The translations under genes were made by a program, and so were the position numbers. A stretch of 64,000 nucleotides of DNA from Guyparkeria sp016278265 (GTDB lineage Bacteria; Pseudomonadota; Gammaproteobacteria; Halothiobacillales; Halothiobacillaceae), in assembly GCF_044582145.1 (NCBI RefSeq), contig NZ_JBDODO010000008.1, one strand, 5' to 3'. Below the pieces are notes generated by a model that saw only the letters and a program-made list of their open reading frames with translations, had not been told where the DNA came from and made no database searches. Within the stretch, counting starts at the first letter, position 1. Every line of letters starts with the position of its first letter. This document shows positions 9,126 through 17,111 of this stretch, piece by piece.

Positions 9126-9994
9126 GTAGCGTCTTCCAGAATCTCTTGCAAATATTCGCCATAGCCGTTCTTCTTTAGCTTGTCTGCCTGCATCTGCATT
9201 TGTCCTTTGCTTAACCAGCCCTGGTTAAAGGCAATCTCTTCGAGGCAGGCGATCTTGTAGCCCTGGCGCTTTTCGATCGTTTCTACAAATTGCGCCGCTT
9301 CCAGCAGGCTTTCGTGAGTCCCTGTATCCAGCCAGGCGAAGCCCCGGCCCAGGAGTTCTACGTTCAGGTTGCCTTGTTCCAGGTAGGCTCGGTTCACGCA
9401 GGTGATTTCCAATTCACCCCGGTGGCTGGGTTTTACCTGTTTGGCGATCTCTATCACGCTGTTGTCATAGAAGTAGAGACCGGTTACGGCGTAGTGAGAT
9501 TTCGGGTGTTCGGGCTTCTCTTCGATGGAGACGGCACGTTTGTTTTCGTCGAACTCGACGACACCGAAGCGTTCCGGGTCTTTTACCTGATAGCCGAATA
9601 CGGTAGCGCCTTCCGTTCTTTCGGCGGCCTGCTTCAGCTTGGGAGTGAAGCCCTGGCCGTAGAAGATGTTGTCCCCCAGTACCAGGCACACGCTGTCGCT
9701 GCCGATAAATTCTTCGCCGATGATGAAGGCCTGGGCAAGGCCGTCCGGGCTGGGCTGTGCTTCGTAGCTGAGATTGATACCGAACTGTTCGCCGGTTCCC
9801 AGCGCGCGCTTGAACCCAGCCTGATCTTCCGGGGTGGTGATGATGAGAATGTCCCGGATTCCCGCAAGCATGAGCACCGAGAGGGGGTAGTAGATCATGG
9901 GCTTGTCGTACACCGGCAGAAGCTGCTTTGATGTGCCCATGGTGATGGGATACAGGCGCGTGCCGGAGCCTCCTGCGAGGATGATGCCTTTCAT
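9122..9994 (-). CDS. rfbA: Glucose-1-phosphate thymidylyltransferase
   Basis: This 290-residue enzyme makes dTDP-glucose from dTTP and glucose 1-phosphate. The nucleotide-binding signature LAGGSGTRLYPIT and the sugar-phosphate lysine in KQLLPVYDKPMIYYPLS are intact, as are GDNIFYGQG and the EKPEHPKSHYAVTGLYFYD region. ATG at 9994 is chosen because it begins MKGIILAGG and overlaps the rfbB stop by ATGA. An open extension to 10051 is only overlap with rfbB. The length matches RfbA/RmlA. With rfbB it supplies dTDP-4-keto-6-deoxyglucose. No rmlC or rmlD is present here, so the branch leads to the amino sugar rather than, or in addition to, rhamnose. Confidence 0.97.
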   Translation of the reverse strand: MKGIILAGGSGTRLYPITMGTSKQLLPVYDKPMIYYPLSVLMLAGIRDILIITTPEDQAGFKRALGTGEQFGINLSYEAQPSPDGLAQAFIIGEEFIGSDSVCLVLGDNIFYGQGFTPKLKQAAERTEGATVFGYQVKDPERFGVVEFDENKRAVSIEEKPEHPKSHYAVTGLYFYDNSVIEIAKQVKPSHRGELEITCVNRAYLEQGNLNVELLGRGFAWLDTGTHESLLEAAQFVETIEKRQGYKIACLEEIAFNQGWLSKGQMQMQADKLKKNGYGEYLQEILEDAT

Positions 9995-11055
9995 GCCGTT
10001 ACTCCTAACCGCTCGCGCTGGTAGCTGCCGTCCTGCACACGGCGGCACCACTCCAGATTGTCTAGATACCAGGTCACGGTCTTGCGCAGACCGGTCTCGA
10101 ACGTTTCCTCGGGATTCCAGCCGAGGTCTCGCTCTATCTTCCCCGCGTCAATCGCGTACCGCAGATCATGTCCGGGGCGATCGGCGAGGAAGGTAATCAA
10201 GTTGGAAGCTGGAGGCTGGAAGCTGGCAGAGGCGGGTCTCATTTCGTCTATCATTTTACAGATAGCGTGAACCACCTCGATATTGCGGTACTCATTATGA
10301 CCGCCGATGTTGTAGGTTTCGCCTACTTCGCCCTCCGTGATTACCGTGTAGAGCGCGCGAGCGTGATCTTCCACGTAGAGCCAGTCGCGCACCTGCTCGC
10401 CCTCGCCATATACCGGCAGAGGCTTGCCTTCCAGGGCATTGAGGATCATCAGCGGGATCAGTTTTTCCGGGAAGTGATAGGGGCCGTAGTTATTCGAGCA
10501 GTTCGTCACCACCGTGGGCAAGCCATAGGTCCGTTGCCACGCCCGCACCAGATGGTCCGAGCTGGCCTTGGAGGCAGAATACGGCGAACTAGGGGCGTAG
10601 GGCGTTTTCTCGGTGAACAGCCCATCCGAACCTTCCAGGTCCCCGTAGACTTCGTCCGTGGAGACATGGTGGAATCGGAAGCTTTTCCGATCGGCCTCGC
10701 CGAGCTCCTTCCAATAGGCCCGTGCGACTTCCAGAAGCGTGTAGGTGCCAACGATATTGGTCTCGATGAACGCCGCTGGGCCATCGATCGACCGATCGAC
10801 GTGGCTTTCCGCAGCCAAGTGCATGACCGCGTCAGGCCGATGTTGAGCGAACACCCGGACCAGCGCGTCACGATCGACGATGTCCACCTGCTCGAATCGA
10901 TAACGCCGGTCGTCGGCAACCGGCGCCAGCGATTCCAGGTTACCTGCGTAGGTAAGCTTATCGACGTTCACCACCTCGTCGGCGGTGTTGGTGATGATGT
11001 GACGAATGACAGCCGAGCCGATGAAGCCGGCGCCGCCTGTGACCAGTATTTTCAT
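9991..11055 (-). CDS. rfbB: dTDP-glucose 4,6-dehydratase
   Basis: This 354-residue SDR-family enzyme converts dTDP-glucose to dTDP-4-keto-6-deoxyglucose. The Rossmann motif VTGGAGFIGSAVIRHI is at the N-terminus. HLAAESHVDRSI and the catalytic YSASKASSDHLVRAW follow, with DRPGHDLRYAID near the C-terminus. ATG at 11055 is chosen over the frame extension to 11124 because it begins at MKILVTGG. An oddity lies in the variable loop before ITFLADRPGH. There the codons at about 10199-10240 are a run of GGAAGCTGG-type repeats on the + strand, encoding a Pro/Ala/Ser-rich insert. The fold should tolerate it because this loop varies among homologues. Confidence 0.97.
   Translation of the reverse strand: MKILVTGGAGFIGSAVIRHIITNTADEVVNVDKLTYAGNLESLAPVADDRRYRFEQVDIVDRDALVRVFAQHRPDAVMHLAAESHVDRSIDGPAAFIETNIVGTYTLLEVARAYWKELGEADRKSFRFHHVSTDEVYGDLEGSDGLFTEKTPYAPSSPYSASKASSDHLVRAWQRTYGLPTVVTNCSNNYGPYHFPEKLIPLMILNALEGKPLPVYGEGEQVRDWLYVEDHARALYTVITEGEVGETYNIGGHNEYRNIEVVHAICKMIDEMRPASASFQPPASNLITFLADRPGHDLRYAIDAGKIERDLGWNPEETFETGLRKTVTWYLDNLEWCRRVQDGSYQRERLGVTA
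10199..10228 (+). repeat. Short GGAAGCTGG-type repeat inside rfbB
   Basis: Three near-copies of the 9-mer GGAAGCTGG (one with an A-to-G change) lie back to back inside rfbB. They encode a Pro-Ala-Ser/Phe-Gln-rich stretch in a variable loop. Simple repeats of this kind are usually intergenic, so an in-frame copy inside a conserved enzyme is unusual. Whether it was inserted or arose by local slippage cannot be told. Confidence 0.5.
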
Positions 11056-11272
11056 GCGTTGTCCAATTGCATTGCTCGAAGCCGGTAAAAAAACTTTCCC
11101 TAACAACTTGCCTAACTCCCGCAACCGCGAAAGGGTTATTTAAGCACCGTTACGTTTGTCGTCCGCACGTGATGTGCCGGGGCGATTCAGCGCGCTTCAT
11201 TCGTGCCTAGGGCGCCTCACGCACACCTAGGGGTGCATCGCGAACCAACATCATGTCCCGCCATCCGTGGCT

Positions 11273-13138
11273 TCAGGCATGGTCTGCCATACGTTTGAAA
11301 ATTGTGTTGCGCTGGGCAAGCTCGTCGAACGAGCCACGATCAACCACCCGGCCATCGGCCATGAGGTAGATGCTGTCGCACTGCTTCACGGTAGCCAATC
11401 GGTGGGCGATCATGATGATGGTCTTCTGACCGGAGAAGTCATGGATTGCGTCCATGACCAGCTTCTCGGTAATGCCGTCAAGGGCACTGGTGGCCTCGTC
11501 GAGCACCAGCACGTCGGCATCGTGATAAAGGGCGCGGGCAATGCCTATCCGCTGACGCTGGCCGCCCGAGAGTTGCACGCCGCGCTCGCCTACGCGGGTT
11601 TCCAGGCCGTCGGGTAGTTCCGAGAGCAATTCGTTCAAATGGGCCATGGCGGCGGCGCGGAGGACTTTTCCGTCATCAATCGCCTCCGGTGGTAGCCCGA
11701 AAGCGATATTCTCTCGGATAGTGCTGTCGGCCAGGAAAATGGCCTGCGGCACGAAGCCCACGCTGTTCTGCCAGGCGCGGCGGTTCTCGCGCGTGAGCGG
11801 TTGACCGTCTATGCGTACTTCGCCGGTTTCCGGCAAGATCAGGCCCAGCAGCAGATCGATGGCGGTTGACTTGCCGGAGCCGGAAGCGCCCACCAGGCCG
11901 ATCACGCCGTTGGCAGGAATTTCCATCTCGATGCCTTTCAGAGCCGGCTCCTGCTTGCCGGGATAACGGAAGGTGACGCCCCGAATCTCAATGGATTCCC
12001 TGGGGGACCAGTGGGGCTCGACGGTTGACAACGGTTGCACGTCGTGCGTGTCTCCCGAATCAACCAGGCTGGCGCGAAGATCTTCGCGCACGGCATCGAA
12101 GGCGGCCAGGTTGCCGCGAATCTGGGAGACACCCTGATAGACCTGCTGCAAGGCAGGGAGAATCTTGAAGCCGGCCAGCGCGTAAACCGAAAGCACTGGC
12201 AGGATGGTTCCCAAATTGCCCTCGTGGCTGGCCAACAAATAGAGCACCAGGAAGATCATGCTGCCGAAGGCAATCAGCTCCATGGCGTAGCGCGGTATCT
12301 GGGAGAGCCCGAGCGTGGTCCCCTGCGCCCGGGCGAACTCGGCGCTTGCCCGCTCGAACCGACGGGTGAGCGTGTCTTGCCGACCAAGTAACAGCACATC
12401 TTTGATGCCACCAAAGCCCTCCCCCATCAGTTTAAATCGTTGGCGCTGAGTGCGGGTGATAGCCGCGCCGTTGGCCGCTAGTCGGCGGCGGACGGTGCGA
12501 TATAGGCCCAGGTAGGCCAGCCCGAAGACGGCCAACCCGACCAAAGCGACGACCGGATCATAGAGAACGATAGTCAACGCCATCAGCGAAGCCATCACCA
12601 ACTTGGCGTTCATCTGCATAAGCGGGGTGATAATCGCCCCGGTGATGCGCTGGGTTTCCTGCGAGATCTGATTGGTGAGCTGGCTGCTGCTGCCGCTGGA
12701 ATGAAAAAGCCACTCCTGATGCATGTAGTGGCGGAACAAACGGCTGGCCAGCTCGCCCCCTACCTGAGCACCATAGAGTGACAGGCGCCAAACCGTGATC
12801 ATGGATATGATGGCCGCCAGCGTGAGCATCCCCAGCACGCCCACGCCCAGCCAAAACAGGAAGTCGCGCGGCTCGGCCAAGCCGCTGGCGCGATACAGGT
12901 CGGCCAACATACCGTCGCCTTGCAGTTGCTGCATGTCACCAACCAGCCCCATGAAGGGGCCGATGGAGATCACCCCAGCGATCTCTGCGATAGACATGAG
13001 AACCACCAGGACCTGCAAGCGCAGAAGCCTGCCGCGCTGCTCGGGGGTCAGCAGGCGATAGAGTTCCTTAATTTTCTGTAACACAGGACCTCTCGGTAAT
13101 TTCTTCGGGCGAGCTTTAGTGACCAGCCCCTTCGACAA
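11273..13138 (-). CDS. ABC transporter, fused permease/ATPase (PglK/MsbA-like flippase)
   Basis: This 621-residue half-transporter has an N-terminal membrane domain with hydrophobic segments from about residue 40 to 320. It is followed by an ATPase domain with Walker A GLVGASGSGKST, signature LSGGQRQRIGIARAL, Walker B VLVLDEATSALD and the switch histidine in IMIAHRLATV. It would work as a homodimer in the inner membrane. Its place in the cluster suggests that it flips the lipid-linked oligosaccharide, as PglK does. Lipid A or protein export are weaker options. It stands apart, with 217 bases before rfbB and 197 bases before the epimerase gene, so it may have its own promoter. Confidence 0.85.
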   Translation of the reverse strand: MSKGLVTKARPKKLPRGPVLQKIKELYRLLTPEQRGRLLRLQVLVVLMSIAEIAGVISIGPFMGLVGDMQQLQGDGMLADLYRASGLAEPRDFLFWLGVGVLGMLTLAAIISMITVWRLSLYGAQVGGELASRLFRHYMHQEWLFHSSGSSSQLTNQISQETQRITGAIITPLMQMNAKLVMASLMALTIVLYDPVVALVGLAVFGLAYLGLYRTVRRRLAANGAAITRTQRQRFKLMGEGFGGIKDVLLLGRQDTLTRRFERASAEFARAQGTTLGLSQIPRYAMELIAFGSMIFLVLYLLASHEGNLGTILPVLSVYALAGFKILPALQQVYQGVSQIRGNLAAFDAVREDLRASLVDSGDTHDVQPLSTVEPHWSPRESIEIRGVTFRYPGKQEPALKGIEMEIPANGVIGLVGASGSGKSTAIDLLLGLILPETGEVRIDGQPLTRENRRAWQNSVGFVPQAIFLADSTIRENIAFGLPPEAIDDGKVLRAAAMAHLNELLSELPDGLETRVGERGVQLSGGQRQRIGIARALYHDADVLVLDEATSALDGITEKLVMDAIHDFSGQKTIIMIAHRLATVKQCDSIYLMADGRVVDRGSFDELAQRNTIFKRMADHA

Positions 13139-13335
13139 GCAACATGAGGAAACGATTCACAGCCATGCCCGAAATGGGCGCTAGGCTAACGAACGCACAC
13201 GTCAAGATAAGCGCTCAATGACAAACGCCTCCGAGAGTAACGTCCGCGATTCTAAGCTCCGGTATTGGTCGTCTACCTTATTGAAAATTGCTCACCGTGA
13301 TACAGCTGCTGAGCTGGCTATCAGGTCGGACGAAT

Positions 13336-14358
13336 TCATACGCCGTAGAAATCGCGATACCAATCAACGAACCTCTGCACGCCCTCTTCTACCGGAGTAT
13401 TCGGCTTATAGCCCACAGCCTTTTCCAACTCGGTGCTGTCGGCGTAGGTATCCGGTACGTCACCGGCTTGCAACGGCAGCAGATCCTTTTTCGCCTTCAT
13501 GCCCAGTGCTTCCTCGATTGCCTCGATGTAGGCGGAGAGCTTGACCGGGTTGTTATTACCGATGTTGAAGATACGAAACGGTGCGTTGCTAGTGGCCGGG
13601 TCGGGAGCATCGCTGTCCCAGTCTGGGTTCGGTTGGGCCACGTTGTCACTGGAACGGATGACCCCCTCCACAATGTCGTCAACGTAGGTGAAATCCCGCG
13701 TGTGGTTGCCTTGATTGAACACCGGGATGGGCTTGTCCTCAATGATGTTCTTCGTGAACTTGAACAGCGCCATATCCGGTCGGCCCCACGGGCCGTAAAC
13801 GGTGAAGAAACGCAGGCCGGTCGTGGGCAGACCAAACAGATTGCTGTAACTGTGGGCCATCATCTCGTTGGCCTTCTTAGTGGCCGCGTAAAACTGCAAA
13901 GGATGGTTGGCGCCCTCGTGCTCGGAAAACGGCATCTTCGTGTTGGCACCGTAAACGCTACTGGTCGAGGCATAGGTCAGGTGCTCAACCTTATGGTACC
14001 TACACGCCTCGAGAATGTTCGTGAAGGCAATCACGTTGCTCTCCACATAGCTGTGCGGGTTTTCCAGCGAATAGCGCACGCCAGCCTGGGCGGCAAGGTT
14101 GATCACCCGCTCGATCCCGTGTTGCTTGAAGCAAGCATTCACTGACTGCAGGTCCGCTAGGTTGCCTCGGATGAAGGTGTATTCGCTGCCTGTCTGCTCC
14201 GCGGTTTCCTCGAGGATCTTGAGCCGCGCTTCCTTGACGGAGACGTCGTAGTAGCCATTGACCGAGTCAAAACCGACGACGCTGTCGCCGCGTTCGAGAA
14301 GGCGCTTTGCGGTGTGAAAGCCAATGAAGCCGGCATTGCCGGTAACCAGTATTTTCAT
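13336..14358 (-). CDS. UDP-glucuronate 4-epimerase-like NAD-dependent epimerase
   Basis: This 340-residue extended SDR protein opens MKILVTGNAGFIGFHTAKRL and has the GFDSVNGYYDVSVKEARL segment typical of UDP-glucuronate/galacturonate 4-epimerases. The catalytic YAATKKANE and the GLRFFTVYGPWGRPDMA region are intact. ATG at 14358 is preferred because the open extension to 14451 precedes the Rossmann motif. It follows a UDP-HexNAc dehydrogenase gene, so it may epimerise the resulting uronic acid at C4, giving a GalA- or GalNAcA-type donor. The exact substrate is inferred. The 213 bases upstream contain no recognisable gene. Confidence 0.86.
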   Translation of the reverse strand: MKILVTGNAGFIGFHTAKRLLERGDSVVGFDSVNGYYDVSVKEARLKILEETAEQTGSEYTFIRGNLADLQSVNACFKQHGIERVINLAAQAGVRYSLENPHSYVESNVIAFTNILEACRYHKVEHLTYASTSSVYGANTKMPFSEHEGANHPLQFYAATKKANEMMAHSYSNLFGLPTTGLRFFTVYGPWGRPDMALFKFTKNIIEDKPIPVFNQGNHTRDFTYVDDIVEGVIRSSDNVAQPNPDWDSDAPDPATSNAPFRIFNIGNNNPVKLSAYIEAIEEALGMKAKKDLLPLQAGDVPDTYADSTELEKAVGYKPNTPVEEGVQRFVDWYRDFYGV

Positions 14359-14571
14359 GAGATATGTTTCGTTGGATAAATTATTCGAACTGGGGGCGAT
14401 GGCCAGGGCGGCTATGCATTCTTGCTGGTCCGCCAAAGGTATACCGCCCATCTGGGGCTAAAACCCGTCGCATCGGTCCCGCACGTTGCCGATGGCATCG
14501 CGCCTGAGGGCGCTCCAACACAAAAGGAATAACGTAGGGGCAGTTTTAGCCACGAAAGCACGTCTGTGTTT

Positions 14572-15867
14572 TCACAACCGGCCGTCGCTTTCCTTACGAT
14601 CAAGCACATGCTTGATGTCGTAGACCAGCCCGCCATTCCGGGTGAGCGATCGAATCCCTTGTGCACCCATACGCACGAATTGATCGTGCGCGACCGCAAT
14701 CACGACCGCGTCATAGTCGCCCTTTACAGGCTGATCGACCAGCGAGATATCGTATTCGTCACAGGCTTCGGACGGATCAGCCCAAGGGTCATGGACATGG
14801 ACATTGACGTTGTAGTCACGCAACTCACCGATCACGTCGATCACACGCGTGTTTCGCAGGTCGGGGCAGTTTTCCTTAAAGGTCAGGCCGAGGATCAGCA
14901 CCTTGGAATCGACCACCTGCAGACGGTGCCTGGTCATCAATTGCACGATCTGCGCAGCGACATATTCGCCCATGCCGTCGTTGGTGCGGCGGCCAGCGAG
15001 AATCATCTCGGGATGGTAGCCGACTTCCTGGGCCTTCTGGGTGAGGTAGTACGGGTCAACGCCGATGCAGTGCCCGCCGACCAGCCCCGGCTTGAAGGGC
15101 AGGAAGTTCCACTTGGTGGCGGCTGCCTCGAGGACGGCCTGGGTGTCGACGCCCATCTTGTTGAACAGCATGGCCAGTTCATTGACCAGCGCGATGTTGA
15201 CATCTCGCTGGGTGTTCTCGATCACCTTGGCCGCCTCGGCGACGCGAATGGCGGGGGCTAGATGCGTGCCGGCCGTAATGACGCGCCGGTAGAGACCATC
15301 GATAAACTCGGCAGCCTCAGGCGTAGATCCGGCCGTGACCTTCATGATGTCGGCGACGCGGTGCTCCTTGTCGCCTGGGTTAATGCGCTCGGGGCTGTAG
15401 CCGGCAAAGAAGTCCTGGTTAAACGTAAGACCGCTTGTCTGCTCCAACACTGGCACGCAGTCGTCCTCGGTGGCGCCGGGGTAGACGGTAGACTCGTAGA
15501 TGACCACGTCGCCCTTCTTGAGCACCTGCCCAACTGTCTTCGATGCCGAAATGAGCGGGCTTAGATCTGGGCGCTTATAGCGATCGATCGGCGTGGGGAC
15601 AGTGACGATGAAAACATTGCAGTCCGCGATGTCTTCCAGGCGGTCGGTGAAGGAAAGCTGTGTTGCCTCGACCAGTTCGTTCGGCTCGACCTCGCGGGTG
15701 TGGTCGATACCGTTTTTCAGCTCAGCGATGCGCTTGGCGTTGATATCGAAGCCGACCACGGACTGGACGCGGCCGAAAGCCACAGCCAGCGGGAGACCGA
15801 CGTAACCGAGACCGACCATGGCGATCTTGGCGTCTTTGGGAGGATGGAATGTGTTGGTTGCTGTCAT
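14572..15867 (-). CDS. UDP-N-acetylglucosamine/UDP-sugar 6-dehydrogenase (TviB/VipA-like)
   Basis: This 431-residue enzyme belongs to the UDP-glucose/GDP-mannose dehydrogenase family. It has the NAD-binding motif AMVGLGYVGLPLAVAFG at about residue 15 and TVPTPIDRYKRPDLSPL. The catalytic-cysteine region is GLVGGHCIGVDPYYLTQKA. The sequence is closest in feel to TviB/WbpA-type UDP-GlcNAc 6-dehydrogenases, which make UDP-GlcNAcA, rather than to Ugd. The product would feed the epimerase gene downstream and give an acidic sugar in the repeat. It lies 20 bases after the wzz-like gene on the same strand. Carbon source for the donor comes from GlmS, encoded two genes upstream. Confidence 0.88.
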   Translation of the reverse strand: MTATNTFHPPKDAKIAMVGLGYVGLPLAVAFGRVQSVVGFDINAKRIAELKNGIDHTREVEPNELVEATQLSFTDRLEDIADCNVFIVTVPTPIDRYKRPDLSPLISASKTVGQVLKKGDVVIYESTVYPGATEDDCVPVLEQTSGLTFNQDFFAGYSPERINPGDKEHRVADIMKVTAGSTPEAAEFIDGLYRRVITAGTHLAPAIRVAEAAKVIENTQRDVNIALVNELAMLFNKMGVDTQAVLEAAATKWNFLPFKPGLVGGHCIGVDPYYLTQKAQEVGYHPEMILAGRRTNDGMGEYVAAQIVQLMTRHRLQVVDSKVLILGLTFKENCPDLRNTRVIDVIGELRDYNVNVHVHDPWADPSEACDEYDISLVDQPVKGDYDAVVIAVAHDQFVRMGAQGIRSLTRNGGLVYDIKHVLDRKESDGRL

Positions 15868-15887
15868 TGTGAATATCGTTTTGTTAA

Positions 15888-17078
15888 TTATTCTTCGACT
15901 TCGTGTTCGCCATGCAGGCGCTCGCGGGCGGCGGAGATAAAGTTGGCCATCAGGGCTGCAAACAGGCCAACAAAACCACCCAAGACTAGACCAAGTGCAG
16001 CAAACAGCACTACGCCGTGTCCGGACTCCACGCGCATTTGGGGTTCATTCAACAACGAGGTGAACTGAATGTTCTGGAGCAAGCCACGTTTTTCATTTAG
16101 CTGCGCCTGCAATGTTTGCGTTTGTCTTTCGACCTCACGATCGAATTTCTTGAGCTCCAGCTTCGCTTGCGTTTTCTCGGTTTGCAGCTCGACTTGATCC
16201 CGCTCCGCCTTGGCCATTTTCGTGCGCGCTTCGTTGAATTGCACCGTGATCTGCTGATTAGCGCGGTTCAGATCGTTCCGATAAGACTGAATCTGATTTC
16301 CCAACAGCATCGCCGTCATGGCTTCTGTCGAGGTTGAGACTGAAATGGCTTTCACGTCGTCCCTGAGTTCATCGAGATGATCTGCGATTTCTGCAGCGCG
16401 CGCCGTCTGCAACTCGATCATCCTCTCTAATCGCCCGATTTCCGACTCGAGGTAGGCCTGATCATCCTCCCGATTGGCCAGCTTATTTTCCTTGTTGGTA
16501 ATTTCCTGCTCGATCTTTTTGCGTTCCTGTTCGATTCGGTCCCTGTCCATCAGGCTTTCCAGCTCCAACTCAAGCTGCCGAACAGATGACTCGATCGAAT
16601 CCACCCGGCTGCGCAACGGGTTGTCGATAGCCGCCGCCAATCCACTCACCGCATCGCGTACCGTTTCTGACAACGCGGGGAAGGTTTCGGAATTAACTGG
16701 CCCCGCGATGGTCACCATGGCGCTTTCACCGGCCTTGGCCTGAATCTTGAGATCGTCGGGGTTTAGGAGATCATCGTGCTTTCTCGCATTGGCGGGCAAC
16801 AAGGAGGTATTGAGCAGGCTTGATGCGGTCTTGGTGGACGCTACCGGAATTTGTTCACCTTGGTTCACGTCATGCCCAACCAACACCACAGCGGACATTT
16901 TCTTTTCGGCATCCTGCAGTTGAGCCGCGAGCACGCCCGACAACAGGCCCAACACAAGAAATACCAAAATCAGGACACGGCGATGCCAAAGAGCCAGACC
17001 GAGGTCGATGAGGTCGATCTCGTCATCAAAACGTGGTGGAACCGGTGGATGTGACGGGGAGTTCTGGATATCGTTCAT
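15888..17078 (-). CDS. Wzz-like polysaccharide chain-length regulator
   Basis: This 396-residue protein has the PCP topology. A short proline-rich cytoplasmic N-terminus is followed by IDLGLALWHRRVLILVFLVLG leading into the first membrane helix (residues about 34-52). A long charged periplasmic domain follows, rich in coiled coil (residues about 150-330, many Glu/Arg/Gln heptads). A second helix near residues 358-382 contains VVLFAALGLVLGGFVGLF. No C-terminal tyrosine-kinase domain is present. It should set the chain length of the Wzy polymer. The coiled coil is longer than in the 320-370-residue Wzz of enterics. It lies 33 bases after glmS and is probably cotranscribed with it. Confidence 0.84.
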   Translation of the reverse strand: MNDIQNSPSHPPVPPRFDDEIDLIDLGLALWHRRVLILVFLVLGLLSGVLAAQLQDAEKKMSAVVLVGHDVNQGEQIPVASTKTASSLLNTSLLPANARKHDDLLNPDDLKIQAKAGESAMVTIAGPVNSETFPALSETVRDAVSGLAAAIDNPLRSRVDSIESSVRQLELELESLMDRDRIEQERKKIEQEITNKENKLANREDDQAYLESEIGRLERMIELQTARAAEIADHLDELRDDVKAISVSTSTEAMTAMLLGNQIQSYRNDLNRANQQITVQFNEARTKMAKAERDQVELQTEKTQAKLELKKFDREVERQTQTLQAQLNEKRGLLQNIQFTSLLNEPQMRVESGHGVVLFAALGLVLGGFVGLFAALMANFISAARERLHGEHEVEE

Positions 17079-17111
17079 TCGTCGGACCTATTGAAAAGGC
17101 GTTTTGCACGG

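Noticed and set aside
11190..11240. CCTAGG-centred palindrome (GCACACCTAGGGGTGC) upstream of rfbB as an operator
   Set aside because: Only one imperfect copy was seen, about 180 bases from the start codon, with no promoter consensus near it; not enough to call.
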